Assembly: GCA_017861315.1 (NCBI GenBank)
Contig: JAGFXP010000020.1
Location: forward strand, 1-33,082
Reading direction: 5' to 3'
Origin: Bacillota bacterium
GTDB lineage: Bacteria > Bacillota > Clostridia > Clostridiales > Clostridiaceae
Length of the DNA: 33,082 nt
In this document: piece by piece, positions 7,707 to 16,660 of the stretch
Layout of the letters: the number at the start of each line of letters is the position of its first letter
Numbering within the stretch: position 1 is the first letter of the stretch
Notes under the pieces: model-generated
Database searches by the model: none
What the model was told of the DNA's origin: nothing
What the model saw: the letters and a program-made list of their open reading frames with translations, nothing else
Made by a program: the position numbers and the translations under genes

Positions 7707-8630
7707 ATGCTAAAAGGAAGACATCTGATAGACCCGATGGATTTTTCTGTAGAGGAACTGGACGGCATTTTTGAACTGGCCGGCGATATTATTGCCGATC
7801 CGGTAAAATATTCTGACTCCATGAAAGGAAAGCTTCTGGCTACGCTTTTTTACGAGCCGAGCACAAGGACCAGGTTCAGCTTCGAGGCTGCAATGCTGAG
7901 GCTTGGAGGACAGGTGATAGGATTTTCGGAGCCGGGCTCAAGCTCGGTTTCAAAAGGCGAGAGCGTTGCGGATACAATCAAGACTGTAGGCTGCTATGCC
8001 GACATTGCTGTGATGAGGCATCCAAAGGAAGGCGCGCCAAAAGTAGCGTCGCTGTTTTCGGATATCCCTGTCATAAATGCCGGAGACGGAGGACATCAGC
8101 ATCCGACTCAGACACTGACAGACCTTCTCACTATAAAGACTGTGAAGGGAAAGCTGGAAAACCTCACAATCGGCTTCTGCGGAGACCTGAAATTCGGAAG
8201 GACTGTGCATTCCCTTATTAAAGCACTGTCAAGGTACGAGAACATAAGAGTAATTCTCATATCTCCCGAGGAGCTCAAGGTTCCGGAATACATAAGGAAC
8301 GAGATACTGATAAAGAACAAGATCGAATTCGCTGAGGCGGAGAGGATAGAGGACGTTATTGGCGAGCTTGACATACTGTACATGACAAGGGTGCAGAAGG
8401 AGAGGTTCTTTAACGAGGACGACTATCTCAGGCTGAAGGACAGGTTCATCCTGGACAGCGAAAAGATGGAACTGGCGTCTGAGAGCATGATGGTGCTCCA
8501 TCCTCTGCCAAGGGTCAACGAGATAGCCTATGAGATAGACAGCGACCCGAGGGCGATGTACTTCCAGCAGGCAAAATACGGAATGTACGCAAGAATGGCG
8601 CTTATGCTTAAACTTTTGGGGGTGAGATAA
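7707..8630 (+). CDS. pyrB: Aspartate carbamoyltransferase catalytic subunit
   Basis: A 307-residue enzyme making N-carbamoyl-L-aspartate from carbamoyl phosphate and aspartate, the committed step of pyrimidine synthesis. Visible: the carbamoyl-phosphate loop [11 protein letters not shown] (STRTR at 52-56), the [10 protein letters not shown] loop (the 80s loop with catalytic Ser/Lys), the [11 protein letters not shown] motif, the [13 protein letters not shown] nucleotide-like segment and the HPLPRVNEI aspartate-binding motif near the C terminus. ATG 7707 follows AAGGAGG at 7691-7697; the upstream GTG at 7680 of the same frame is rejected because it lies before the Shine-Dalgarno sequence. The TAA overlaps the pyrI ATG by one base. 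It forms the holoenzyme with PyrI. Confidence 0.97.
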   Translation: MLKGRHLIDPMDFSVEELDGIFELAGDIIADPVKYSDSMKGKLLATLFYEPSTRTRFSFEAAMLRLGGQVIGFSEPGSSSVSKGESVADTIKTVGCYADIAVMRHPKEGAPKVASLFSDIPVINAGDGGHQHPTQTLTDLLTIKTVKGKLENLTIGFCGDLKFGRTVHSLIKALSRYENIRVILISPEELKVPEYIRNEILIKNKIEFAEAERIEDVIGELDILYMTRVQKERFFNEDDYLRLKDRFILDSEKMELASESMMVLHPLPRVNEIAYEIDSDPRAMYFQQAKYGMYARMALMLKLLGVR

Positions 8631-9067
8631 TGCTGAGAATAAACAGCATCGACAACGGCGTGATCATTGACCACATAAATGTGGGCCTCGGCGTCAAGCT
8701 TTTCAAGTACCTGGGCCTGGACAATGCCGACTACAGCGTCGCACTGATCATTAACGCTCCAAGCAGAAAGTTCGGAAAGAAAGACATAATAAAGATAGAG
8801 AACAAGGTTGATCTCGACTACACAATCCTTGGGCTCATCGATCCCAACATAACTGTCGGCATAATCGAGAACGGCGCGATGAAGGAGAAAATCAAGCTCA
8901 GCCTTCCTGAAAAGGTTGAGAACGTGATCAAATGCAAAAATCCAAGGTGCATTACCTCTGTTGAAAGCTATATACCGCACGTATTCCATCTGTTCGACAA
9001 GGATAAGGGAGAATACAGGTGCACATACTGTGACGAAGTCTATAGTGTTTCAGAGATACGCGAGTAA
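8630..9067 (+). CDS. pyrI: Aspartate carbamoyltransferase regulatory subunit
   Basis: A 145-residue regulatory chain that binds allosteric nucleotides (CTP/ATP) and holds catalytic trimers together. The C-terminal zinc domain shows C102, C107, C131 and C134; the N-terminal nucleotide domain includes GTVIDHI-like VIIDHINVG at 11-19 and [13 protein letters not shown] near 48-59. It starts inside the pyrB stop codon (TAATG), so translation is coupled. Bacillus ATCase has no PyrI, so a pyrBI pair behind a PyrR-like attenuator combines allosteric and transcriptional feedback. Length is normal (about 140-155). Confidence 0.96.
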   Translation: MLRINSIDNGVIIDHINVGLGVKLFKYLGLDNADYSVALIINAPSRKFGKKDIIKIENKVDLDYTILGLIDPNITVGIIENGAMKEKIKLSLPEKVENVIKCKNPRCITSVESYIPHVFHLFDKDKGEYRCTYCDEVYSVSEIRE

Positions 9068-9077
9068 CATAGAACGT

Positions 9078-9112
9078 GGAAGGCATGGAAATTATGCCTT
9101 CCTTAATATTTT
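9078..9112 (+). terminator. Intrinsic terminator after pyrBI
   Basis: Perfect 9-pair stem GGAAGGCAT (9078-9086) / ATGCCTTCC (9094-9102), 7-base loop, followed by TTAATATTTT. Confidence 0.8.
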
Positions 9113-9136
9113 GAAAGAAAAGTGGTTTGGAATAAT

Positions 9137-9997
9137 ATGAAAACAAATTTTTTTAACAGAGACAATATGATAGATCTGCTTTTTACGTTGATCGGAGGAG
9201 TCCTCTGCGCCGTTTCGGTCAACATGTTCCTGGTAAACGCAAAGCTCCTGAGCGGAGGAATCACCGGCATCGCGCTGATAACGCAGTACCTCTTCAAATT
9301 CCCGGCTGGATACATGATACTTATCCTCAACATCCCTTTATTCCTTCTGAGCCTTTTTAAGCTTGAAAGGAAGTTCACCATATACTCGTTTGTTGGCATA
9401 CTGACCTTCACCTCGGCTATGATACTGACGAGGCCTGTATCCAACATTCTCAACATCAACGACCCGCTTCTTTACTGCCTCTACGGAGGAGTCATAAATG
9501 GGATAGGCGGAGGGCTCGTTTTCGCCCACAATGGTTCGCTAGGCGGCTTCGACATCATTGTAATGCTTATTAAAAAGAAGTACACCAACTTCAAGGTAGG
9601 GCAGATATCCTTCGGGATCAACCTGGTCATGGTGGCGTTTGGAGCGGTGGTTTTCGGGCTGCCGAGCGCGCTCTATACGCTGATAGCCATGTACACAGCA
9701 TCCTTTGTTCTCGACAGGGTAGTGAAGGGGCTCAACCAGTCAAAAGCCATATTCATAATCACTGACAGGGAAGAAGAGATTGCGGACGCCATCATGGCCA
9801 GACTTGGCAGAGGCGTTACTTACCTGTACGGGGAAGGAGCCTATACAAAGCAGCAGAAGAAGGTGCTATACTGCATAGTCCCACTGTCGCAGCTGCCGGA
9901 GCTAAAGGAGATAGTCACAGATGCAGACAACAGGGCTTTCATATCGATATCTGACGCTTCCGAAATACAGGGAAAGGGCTTCAAGAAAACGCTTTAG
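9137..9997 (+). CDS. YitT family membrane protein (DUF161 + DUF2179)
   Basis: A 286-residue membrane protein with five to six hydrophobic segments in the first 200 residues (e.g. IDLLFTLIGGVLCAVSVNMF, MILILNIPLFLLSLF). The glycine-rich GGVINGIGGGLVFAHNGSLG and GGFDIIVMLI blocks are typical of the YitT/DUF161 family, and a C-terminal soluble DUF2179 domain begins near KAIFIITDREEEIADAI. The family's function is not established. The open frame includes a GTG at 9122; ATG 9137 (MKTNFFNRD) is chosen because it gives the usual family N terminus, but neither start has a strong ribosome binding site. It sits between two terminator/promoter-bounded units and looks monocistronic. Confidence 0.85.
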   Translation: MKTNFFNRDNMIDLLFTLIGGVLCAVSVNMFLVNAKLLSGGITGIALITQYLFKFPAGYMILILNIPLFLLSLFKLERKFTIYSFVGILTFTSAMILTRPVSNILNINDPLLYCLYGGVINGIGGGLVFAHNGSLGGFDIIVMLIKKKYTNFKVGQISFGINLVMVAFGAVVFGLPSALYTLIAMYTASFVLDRVVKGLNQSKAIFIITDREEEIADAIMARLGRGVTYLYGEGAYTKQQKKVLYCIVPLSQLPELKEIVTDADNRAFISISDASEIQGKGFKKTL

Positions 9998-10046
9998 CAT
10001 TATAAGGACCATGCTTCCTCGAGGGGAGCGATCGTAAAATAATAAT

Positions 10047-10076
10047 TTGGCAAAATGAATAACTTTTTGGTATCAT
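10047..10076 (+). promoter_or_regulatory. Promoter of the YheO-like regulator gene
   Basis: TTGGCA (10047-10052), 18-base spacer, TATCAT (10071-10076). The gene's ribosome binding site AGGAAG (10101-10106) and ATG follow at suitable distance. Confidence 0.6.
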
Positions 10077-10113
10077 TAGAGTATGGAATTATTTTATTTA
10101 AGGAAGTGCATTT

Positions 10114-10749
10114 ATGGATCTGAAAATGGATTTTTTAACTCGTCTTTCAAAAGCTCTGGCAAAACAATTCGGAAGCAATTGCGAAGTGGTTATACACGAT
10201 TTGAATAAAGCTTCTCTTGAAAGTTCGATTGTTGCCATAGAAAACGGCCATGTGACAAATCGAAAGGTAGGGGACGAACCTTCACCCGTTGTTATTGAAG
10301 CATTGGCAAAGAAACCTGAGGAGGTGGAGGATCGGCTTGCTTATCTGACCGAGGTTGAAGGTAAGATGATCAAATCAAGCACAGTTTATATAAGGGATGA
10401 GGACGGCAATATCAGCGGCGCATTGGAAATCAATTATGACATATCGCCAATGGTTGTCTTTGAGAGGCAGTTGAAGGATTTTGTAAGTATCGATACAGCT
10501 GAAGCTCAGGAATCAACATACGTTCATAATGATGTGAACAGCCTGCTGGACGATCTGGTTAAGCGTGCAGTGAAGATGGTGGGGCGCCCGGTTGCATATA
10601 TGACCAGGGAAGATAAAATAAAAGCCATACACTTTCTGAATGAGCATGGCGCTTTCCTGATCACCAAATCCGGCGATAAAATATCGAATTATTTCGGCAT
10701 ATCAAAATATACAATGTACAGCTATCTCGACAAGGAAAGGGCCGAATAA
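10114..10749 (+). CDS. YheO-like transcriptional regulator (PAS-like domain + HTH)
   Basis: A 211-residue putative DNA-binding regulator. The N-terminal two thirds (about 10-120) form the YheO-like PAS domain (FGSNCEVVIHDLNKASLESS, GALEINYDISPM). The C terminus (about 145-208) is the conserved helix-turn-helix with KAVKMVGRPVAYMTREDK-like start (here KRAVKMVGRP), FLNEHGAFLITKSGDKI and SNYFGISKYTMYSYLDKE. Ligand and targets are unknown for most members. ATG 10114 follows AGGAAG by 7 bases; a second ATG in frame at 10126 is less likely. It converges on dpaL and shares a bidirectional terminator with it, so control of dpaL is a guess based on proximity only. Confidence 0.85.
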   Translation: MDLKMDFLTRLSKALAKQFGSNCEVVIHDLNKASLESSIVAIENGHVTNRKVGDEPSPVVIEALAKKPEEVEDRLAYLTEVEGKMIKSSTVYIRDEDGNISGALEINYDISPMVVFERQLKDFVSIDTAEAQESTYVHNDVNSLLDDLVKRAVKMVGRPVAYMTREDKIKAIHFLNEHGAFLITKSGDKISNYFGISKYTMYSYLDKERAE

Positions 10750-10763
10750 TATATCAAAAGTTA

Positions 10764-10810
10764 CGGCAGCATTCAAACGTTTACCGATTGAATGCTGCCG
10801 TTTTGTTTTT
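10764..10810. terminator. Bidirectional intrinsic terminator between the YheO-like gene and dpaL
   Basis: Perfect 13-pair stem: CGGCAGCATTCAA (10764-10776) with TTGAATGCTGCCG (10788-10800), 11-base loop. To the right it is followed by TTTTGTTTTT; on the opposite strand the stem is followed by TAACTTTTG, a weaker T tract. It serves the rightward gene and probably also the leftward dpaL. Confidence 0.85.
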
Positions 10811-10821
10811 GGAGTTTATAT

Positions 10822-12030
10822 TTATTCGTACTGTTTGCCTTCCCATACAATCTCTTTATATCTTTCGGGATCGGTATCGCCTTCTGTTGAGAAGAGGAGA
10901 ACGTCAGAATTCTCATCCAGCTTCAACTCAGCTTTAAGTTCAGCCAGTTCAGGTTTTGTCATTATTGCAGCCAGCACCCCGAATGGAGGCGCGCCGGATT
11001 CTCCGGATACAACCTGAGGGTCCCCTTTTATCGGAGCTCCCAGCATTCTCATTCCGTCTGCTGCAACACCGTCGGTAGCTGTGGTGAACACAGAAACGTG
11101 ATTCTTCAGGATATCCCATGAGGTGGTGTTTGGTTCGCCGCAGGCAAGTCCAGCCATGATCGTAACCATGTCGCCGCCCACGACTGCCTCCTCGCCGGTA
11201 CCTATGACCGCCCCTTTATAAAGGCATGCTGCAGCGTCGGCTTCTACAACCACGAAGGTTGGAGGATTTTCCGGGTATCTGTTTGCAAAGTAACCCACTA
11301 CCCCGCCAGCCAGTGAGCCTACACCCGCCTGAACAAATACGTGTGTAGGTCTCTTGACTCCAGCGGCTTCCATCTGCTCAGCTGCTTCCATAGCCATTGT
11401 TCCGTAGCCCTGCATGATCCAGGCGGGGATTTTCTCGTACCCAGGCCATGCGGTATCCTGGACCATTACGCCGTTAGGAGTTTTTTCAGCCAAAGCGTTA
11501 GCCATACGAACACACTCGTCGTAGTTTTCTTCTTCGATTGTCACTTCGGCGCCTTCAGCCTTGATGTTGTTGAAACGGGCTATTGTTGAACCCTTTGGCA
11601 TCAGCACTACAGATTTCTGTTTAAGCTTGTTTGCGGCCCATGCTACGCCTCGTCCGTGGTTTCCGTCCGTAGCAGTGAAGAAGGTTACAGGTCCAAGTGC
11701 TTCCCTCAGCTTGTCGGAAGCCAGAGTTGAGAAGTCGAGCTCTGATATGTCCTTGCCGACTTTTTCAGCTATGAAGCGTGCCATTGTGAAGGATCCGCCA
11801 AGAACCTTGAACGCATTTAAACCGAAACGGTATGACTCATCCTTAACAAACACATTTTTCAAACCCAAGTATTCCGACATTTTTGAAAGATGTGCCATAG
11901 GAGTAGGTTCATACCCGGGCATGGTTTTGTGGAACGCCCTCGCCTTGTTTACCTCGGACAGGTCCATCACTTTTAAATTTTCATCATCTGTTTTAGGCAT
12001 GTTGTTCTTTACCCATTTTACGCGACCCAT
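10822..12030 (-). CDS. dpaL: Diaminopropionate ammonia-lyase
   Basis: A 402-residue PLP enzyme that breaks 2,3-diaminopropionate into pyruvate and two ammonia (also active on D-serine in known members). It aligns by eye along its length with E. coli YgeX/DpaL: KDESYRFGLNAFKVLGGS with PLP lysine K75, FTATDGNHGRGVAWAA, VVLMPKGSTIARF, VQDTAWPGYEKIPAWIMQGY, a glycine-rich phosphate loop AGVGSLAGGVVGYF, and GLACGEPNTTSWDIL. ATG at 12030 is preceded by GGAGG with good spacing. It is divergent from a purine permease with a 185-base shared regulatory region. In enterobacteria ygeX also lies among purine-catabolism genes, so the pairing may not be chance. Confidence 0.95.
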   Translation of the reverse strand: MGRVKWVKNNMPKTDDENLKVMDLSEVNKARAFHKTMPGYEPTPMAHLSKMSEYLGLKNVFVKDESYRFGLNAFKVLGGSFTMARFIAEKVGKDISELDFSTLASDKLREALGPVTFFTATDGNHGRGVAWAANKLKQKSVVLMPKGSTIARFNNIKAEGAEVTIEEENYDECVRMANALAEKTPNGVMVQDTAWPGYEKIPAWIMQGYGTMAMEAAEQMEAAGVKRPTHVFVQAGVGSLAGGVVGYFANRYPENPPTFVVVEADAAACLYKGAVIGTGEEAVVGGDMVTIMAGLACGEPNTTSWDILKNHVSVFTTATDGVAADGMRMLGAPIKGDPQVVSGESGAPPFGVLAAIMTKPELAELKAELKLDENSDVLLFSTEGDTDPERYKEIVWEGKQYE

Positions 12031-12114
12031 AAGATACCTCCTAAAGATTGTATTTTATTTAATTTTATGATAACACATTGAAATCAGAAATAATTGAAAA
12101 ACAAAAAATTTTAA

Positions 12115-12162
12115 GGTAAACGTTTTCGGTGCGTTGCATTTAAAGCAAAGAGAGGAGATAAT
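12115..12162 (+). promoter_or_regulatory. Permease promoter with a cre-like box just upstream
   Basis: TTGCAT (12134-12139), 17-base spacer, GATAAT (12157-12162), giving a start near 12169. Immediately upstream at 12115-12128 lies GGTAAACGTTTTCG, which fits the catabolite-responsive (cre) consensus at 12 of 14 positions by my count. It lies between the divergent dpaL and the permease, so a CcpA- or LacI-type protein bound here could affect both. I found no purine riboswitch core in this leader. Confidence 0.5.
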
Positions 12163-12215
12163 ATAGATTCAGGCGAAATAATATAAACATATAGATTTCT
12201 AAGGGGGAAAAATTT

Positions 12216-13583
12216 ATGAATCAGGAAACCAGCGATAAAAGACAACTGATTTACAAGCTCGACGGGAAGCCGCCGTTAGGAACAGCAATTCCGCTAGGGC
12301 TGCAGCACGTACTTGCCATGTTTGTAGGCAATGTTACTCCGGTAATCATAATATCGGGAGCGCTCCATCTTCCGGTCGAGCAGAAGACATTCCTTATCCA
12401 ATGCGCCATGTTGGTAGCAGGTATAGCCTCTTTGATCCAGCTTTATCCTGTCGGTCCAATCGGAGCAAGGCTGCCTATCATAATGGGTACCAGCTTCGGA
12501 TTCCTTGCTGTATGCCTGGCGATTGCCGGCAAGTACGGCCTGCCTGGAGTGCTGGGTGCCGCGCTTGTAGGCGGCTTTTTCCAGATAGCCTTGGGGTTCC
12601 TTCTTAAGTATATAAGAAAGTTTTTCCCGCCTATAGTAACGGGGATTGTACTTATAACCATAGGACTGTCGCTTGTAGGGACAGGGATGAAATATTTTGC
12701 AGGCGGAGTAGGAGCGAAAGATTTCGGTTCGCTGCAGAACTACTTGCTGGGCACCATAGTGCTGGTTACAATAATTGGCCTGCAGTATTTCGGCAGGGGA
12801 ATCGCCAGCAAAGCGTCAATACTCATCGGACTGATAGTGGGGTATATTGCTGCAATATTCATGGGCAAACTCACTTTTGCAACAATAGGCACTGCTGTAG
12901 GAGCTGCAGCCTGGTTTTCACTTCCGATGCCGCTGCAGTTCGGTTTTGAATTCCATGCTGATGCCATATTGCAGATCTGCATAATATATATAATATCCTC
13001 CATCGAGACTGTAGGAAACGTAAGCGGAATATGTTCAGGCGCCATCGGAAGGCCGGCCACAGAGAAGGAAATTTCCGGTTCCGTAGTAGCAGACGGAGCA
13101 GCCTCAATCTTTGCAGCGTTCTTCAACGTTATGCCGAGCACATCCTACGGCCAGAATGTGGGAATAATAACAATGACAAAGATTGTAAACAGGTTTACTG
13201 TCGCTACGGGAGCGATATTCCTAATAATCTGCGGACTTTTCCCTAAGATAGGGGCGGTGATCGCAGTTATGCCGACAAGCGTTCTTGGCGGAGCGGCAGT
13301 CCTGATGTTCACAATGCTGATCGTAAGCGGGATCAACCAGGCAGCAGAAGAACCTCTGAAAGGCAGGAATGCCACAATCCTTGCGGCGTCCCTGGGCATA
13401 GGCATAGGATTCGCGCTGGTCCCTACAGCTTCACAGTATTTCAATCCTATGATAAAGGATCTTTTCGCAGGTTCAGGAGTAGCGATAGCGGCAGTGGTAG
13501 CAGTTCTGCTCAACATAATTCTGCCAAAGGACAAGCCAAACGAGATGCCTGCTGTCGAAGAGACCTTGAGTGACACGATATAG
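12216..13583 (+). CDS. NCS2-family nucleobase:cation symporter, probably xanthine/uric acid permease
   Basis: A 455-residue integral membrane protein with about 12-14 hydrophobic segments. NCS2 markers: the GLQH motif of the first helix (LGLQHVLAMFVGNVTPVI, in pieces) and the signature QNVGIITMTK, which fits [QEP]-N-x-G-x4-T-[RKG]. Q at the first position matches the purine (xanthine/urate) branch, whereas uracil permeases have E. The acidic IISSIETVGNVSG segment carries the conserved Glu of helix 8. ATG 12216 follows AAGGGGG. The substrate call is inference from one motif. It is divergent from dpaL. Confidence 0.88.
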   Translation: MNQETSDKRQLIYKLDGKPPLGTAIPLGLQHVLAMFVGNVTPVIIISGALHLPVEQKTFLIQCAMLVAGIASLIQLYPVGPIGARLPIIMGTSFGFLAVCLAIAGKYGLPGVLGAALVGGFFQIALGFLLKYIRKFFPPIVTGIVLITIGLSLVGTGMKYFAGGVGAKDFGSLQNYLLGTIVLVTIIGLQYFGRGIASKASILIGLIVGYIAAIFMGKLTFATIGTAVGAAAWFSLPMPLQFGFEFHADAILQICIIYIISSIETVGNVSGICSGAIGRPATEKEISGSVVADGAASIFAAFFNVMPSTSYGQNVGIITMTKIVNRFTVATGAIFLIICGLFPKIGAVIAVMPTSVLGGAAVLMFTMLIVSGINQAAEEPLKGRNATILAASLGIGIGFALVPTASQYFNPMIKDLFAGSGVAIAAVVAVLLNIILPKDKPNEMPAVEETLSDTI

Positions 13584-13591
13584 TAAAAATG

Positions 13592-13642
13592 AAAAAGTTC
13601 CAAGAGGCATTGAGAGATGTCCCTCGGGACTTTTTATTTTTT
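13592..13642 (+). terminator. Intrinsic terminator after the permease
   Basis: Ten-pair outer stem AAAAAGTTCC (13592-13601) with GGGACTTTTT (13626-13635, one G-U pair), then ATTTTTTG. The loop can fold further (GAGG/CCTC). Confidence 0.75.
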
Positions 13643-13702
13643 GCCTTACTCTTTTGTTTCTTACTATATAAAAAATCGTTGATAAAAAATTAATTATCTG
13701 TA

Positions 13703-13749
13703 TTGACATCGATGGTGAAAACGCTTACTATTAAGTTAACCGGTTAACT
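13703..13749 (+). promoter_or_regulatory. rbs operon promoter with a perfect cre match and a 16-bp palindromic operator
   Basis: TTGACA (13703-13708), 17-base spacer, TACTAT (13726-13731), start near 13738. TGAAAACGCTTACT at 13716-13729 fits the cre consensus TGWAARCGYTWNCW at every position and overlaps the -10 box (centre about -15.5), a position expected for repression. AGTTAACCGGTTAACT at 13734-13749 is a perfect 16-bp palindrome with a central CG pair step (CCGG), centred near +4, as expected for a LacI-family repressor. The obvious candidate is the regulator at 18667, but this is inference. Confidence 0.8.
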
Positions 13750-13776
13750 AAATGGTTTGATTTTGAGGTGGTAATT

Positions 13777-14709
13777 TTGGAAAACATCTGTGTTTTAGGC
13801 AGTATAAATATGGATCTGGTAGTTAAAGTTAATAGAATGGTCAACGTAGGAGAAACGATTCTTTCGGAAGATTTTTATAAAAATTCAGGAGGAAAAGGAG
13901 CAAACCAGTCTGTTGCCGCCAGCAGGCTTGGAGCAAAGGTACATATGATAGGCAAAACAGGAAATGATGACAACGGGGATATATTGCTTAAAAAATTGGT
14001 TAAAGATAATGTGGATATAGAGTTTATAGGCACAGACGACATCAATCCGACCGGGATGGCGATAATAATGGTTGATAAAGAAGCGAATAATTCAATCGTT
14101 GTTATACCCGGAGCGAACATGAACATTGATTGTTCCGATGTGCAGAAGGCAAGAGATGTAATCATAAAGTCAAGGCTGATAATAGCACAATTTGAAACAC
14201 CGGTTGAGGCAACAATCGAAGCCTTTAAAATAGCAAGGGAAAACAACGTGACAACAATCTTAAATCCTGCGCCGGCTAGAGGGATACCTGACGAACTCCT
14301 GGCATTAACGGATATCATCATTCCTAATGAAACTGAAGCTTATGAGCTCACAAAGATAAAAGTGGAGAATGAAGACAGCATCAGGGAAGCGGCTGGAAAG
14401 TTTCTTGAGCATGGCGTTAAGTACGTTATAATCACTCTTGGCGAGAGAGGCGCAGCACTCGTTTCAAAGCAAGATTTTGAGGTTGTCAAAGCTTTAAAAG
14501 TAAAAGCGCTTGACACAACTGCGGCAGGCGACAGCTTCATCGGAGCGCTGGCAAGCAGGCTGTGCAGTTTTGAAAAAATAGGGTTTGAAAAAATCAGGGA
14601 AGCAGTCGTTTTCGCAAACAAGGTTTCCTCAATGGTAGTTCAAAAAGCAGGTGCTCAAGAGTCACTTCCAAGCCTGAATGAAGTTGTGGAAGAATTCGGG
14701 GAGGTATAG
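13777..14709 (+). CDS. rbsK: Ribokinase
   Basis: A 310-residue PfkB-family kinase phosphorylating D-ribose to ribose 5-phosphate. Visible: [11 protein letters not shown] at the N terminus, the ribose-binding GGKGANQS (about 38-45), NPAPA near 163-167, the [10 protein letters not shown] segment, and the ATP/anion-hole motif DTTAAGD with catalytic D252 (same variant as E. coli RbsK). The start is a TTG at 13777: the only upstream start in frame (GTG 13768) lies inside the sequence GAGGTGG, which is the best ribosome binding site for the TTG. First gene of rbsKDACB; rbsD follows after 2 bases. Confidence 0.94.
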   Translation: MENICVLGSINMDLVVKVNRMVNVGETILSEDFYKNSGGKGANQSVAASRLGAKVHMIGKTGNDDNGDILLKKLVKDNVDIEFIGTDDINPTGMAIIMVDKEANNSIVVIPGANMNIDCSDVQKARDVIIKSRLIIAQFETPVEATIEAFKIARENNVTTILNPAPARGIPDELLALTDIIIPNETEAYELTKIKVENEDSIREAAGKFLEHGVKYVIITLGERGAALVSKQDFEVVKALKVKALDTTAAGDSFIGALASRLCSFEKIGFEKIREAVVFANKVSSMVVQKAGAQESLPSLNEVVEEFGEV

Positions 14710-14711
14710 TT

Positions 14712-15107
14712 GTGAAGAAAACGGGACTTTTAAATAGCCAAATTTCAGAGGTAATATCGAAGATGGGCCATACAGACGAGATAGCCATCGGAGACTGCGG
14801 ACTTCCAATACCAAAGGGAGTCGAAAGGATTGATCTTGCACTGACAAAGAACATTCCGACCTTTATCGACACATTAAAGGCAGTTCTGCTTGAACTGGAG
14901 GTTCAGGAAGTCAAAATTGCAGAAGAAACAAAGACTCAGAGCCCAGCGCTGTATAAAGAGATTGTGGATTTGCTGGGAAATGTGAAAATGAGCTTCATCA
15001 GTCATGAAGACCTTAAGCTTGAGCTCAGCGAGTGCAAGGCTGTCATCAGGACTGGAGAACAAACTCCATACGCAAACATCATATTGCAGTCCGGGGTTGT
15101 ATTCTAA
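14712..15107 (+). CDS. rbsD: D-ribose pyranase
   Basis: A 131-residue mutarotase converting the pyranose form of ribose to the furanose form used by ribokinase. The active-site histidine H20 and D28 are in [15 protein letters not shown] (18-32); the C terminus has the conserved [12 protein letters not shown]. It starts with GTG at 14712, two bases after rbsK, with GGGGAGGT at 14698-14705 as ribosome binding site. Length is typical (about 130). Like some Firmicutes, the order is rbsK-rbsD-rbsA rather than the enteric rbsD-A-C-B-K. Confidence 0.95.
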   Translation: MKKTGLLNSQISEVISKMGHTDEIAIGDCGLPIPKGVERIDLALTKNIPTFIDTLKAVLLELEVQEVKIAEETKTQSPALYKEIVDLLGNVKMSFISHEDLKLELSECKAVIRTGEQTPYANIILQSGVVF

Positions 15108-15128
15108 CAGGTTTTAGGGGGAAAAGCA

Positions 15129-16640
15129 ATGAAAGGTAGCACGCCTCTTTTAGAGATGGTTGACATATCCAAATCCTTTTTCGGAGTAAAAGCACTCGAG
15201 AACATAAACATTCAGGCATACGCCGGCAAGGTTCTCGCGCTGCTCGGAGAAAACGGTGCAGGGAAATCAACCTTGATGAAAATATTAAGCGGAATTTATA
15301 AAAAAGATACAGGCAAGGTCCTGATCCGGGGCGAAGAGGTAAACATAGGCGGGATCAAAGCGGCAGAAGACCTCGGGATAACCATAATCCATCAGGAATT
15401 AAGCCTGCTTCCAAACATGACTGTGTATGAAAATATTTTTCTTGGAAATGAAAAGACAAGCGGATTCGGAAAGCTGAACAAAGCCGAAATGAAAAGGCAG
15501 AGCGCCGATCTTCTTCAGAAAATAGGCTGCAGCGTTGAGCCTGATACAATTGTGGAAAGAATAAGCGTCGGAGAAATGCAGCTTATTGAAATCATCAAAG
15601 CAGTTTCAAAGCACTCGAAAATAATAATCATGGACGAGCCGACAACTGCTCTTACAGATGTGGAAACTGAAAAACTTTTTGCCGTAATCGAAAAGCTGAA
15701 ATCCGAAGGCATTGCAATAATCTATATTTCCCACAGGCTCGATGAAATATTCCGGATCTGCGACGATGTCACCGTGCTGAGGGATGGCAAACTCATAGGA
15801 AGCGCCAAAGTTTCGGACGTTACCAAAGACCAGCTGATTACTATGATGGTCGGAAGGGAACTGGAGGAACAATTCCCTTACAGGAAAGAAGAAACCGGCA
15901 AAGCGGTTCTTAAAGTTGAAAATCTATGCTGGAAAGACAAGGTTAAGAATGTCTCCTTTGAAGTAAAAGGCGGCGAGATAGTGGGGCTTTCAGGGCTTAT
16001 GGGTTCGGGAAGAACTGAAACGGCTAAGATCATATTCGGCGAACATAAAAAAACATCCGGAAACATTTTCGTTGACGGCGAAAAAGTAGATATAAATTCT
16101 CCTAAAGATGCTATCAAATATGGCTTGGCTTACCTTTCTGAAGACAGAAAAAAAGAGGGGCTCGTCCTTGGCATGTCGGTCGGGGAAAACATGACCTTAT
16201 CCAATTTGAAGAATTTGGAGCAGGCTGCTTTCAGGCTGAACAAAAAGGAAGAAAACAAACTTGTTTCCGAATACATCAAAAAGCTATCAATCAAAACCAC
16301 GGGGTCTGGCCAGAAGATAAAGCATCTCAGCGGCGGCAACCAGCAGAAGGTGATTATTGCAAAATGGATTATGCTTTCTCCTAAGGTATTGATTGTGGAT
16401 GAGCCTACCAAGGGTATTGACGTAGGAGCAAAAAAGGAAATATATGACGTGTTGAATGAACTCAAGAAAACGGGAAAAGCGATAATACTGATTTCTTCGG
16501 ATATGCCTGAAATAGTGGGAATAAGCGACAGGGTGATCGTTATGCATGAAGGGATAGTAACTGGAGAACTTAATAGGGAAGACGCAAATCAGGAAAACAT
16601 AATGAAATTTGCCGTCGGAATTGAAAACAAAGAAATTTAG
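15129..16640 (+). CDS. rbsA: Ribose ABC transporter, ATP-binding protein
   Basis: A 503-residue ATPase with two fused nucleotide-binding domains, the RbsA/MglA form. Domain 1: Walker [10 protein letters not shown] at 40-48, signature ISVGEMQ (145-151), Walker B IIIMDEPT (165-172). Domain 2: altered Walker [10 protein letters not shown] (GSGRT instead of GKS/T, normal for this family), signature LSGGNQQK and Walker [16 protein letters not shown] 15129 follows TTAGGGGGAAAAG. It energises uptake with RbsC and RbsB, encoded next. Confidence 0.96.
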   Translation: MKGSTPLLEMVDISKSFFGVKALENINIQAYAGKVLALLGENGAGKSTLMKILSGIYKKDTGKVLIRGEEVNIGGIKAAEDLGITIIHQELSLLPNMTVYENIFLGNEKTSGFGKLNKAEMKRQSADLLQKIGCSVEPDTIVERISVGEMQLIEIIKAVSKHSKIIIMDEPTTALTDVETEKLFAVIEKLKSEGIAIIYISHRLDEIFRICDDVTVLRDGKLIGSAKVSDVTKDQLITMMVGRELEEQFPYRKEETGKAVLKVENLCWKDKVKNVSFEVKGGEIVGLSGLMGSGRTETAKIIFGEHKKTSGNIFVDGEKVDINSPKDAIKYGLAYLSEDRKKEGLVLGMSVGENMTLSNLKNLEQAAFRLNKKEENKLVSEYIKKLSIKTTGSGQKIKHLSGGNQQKVIIAKWIMLSPKVLIVDEPTKGIDVGAKKEIYDVLNELKKTGKAIILISSDMPEIVGISDRVIVMHEGIVTGELNREDANQENIMKFAVGIENKEI

Positions 16641-16660
16641 ATATCTTAAGGAGACACAAA

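Noticed and set aside
10000..10045. Terminator after the YitT gene (GCTTCC/GGGAGC hairpin)
   Set aside because: A short stem can form but no T tract follows it.
12031..12215. Purine riboswitch before the purine permease
   Set aside because: The leader from the predicted start is only about 45 bases and no purine aptamer core is present.
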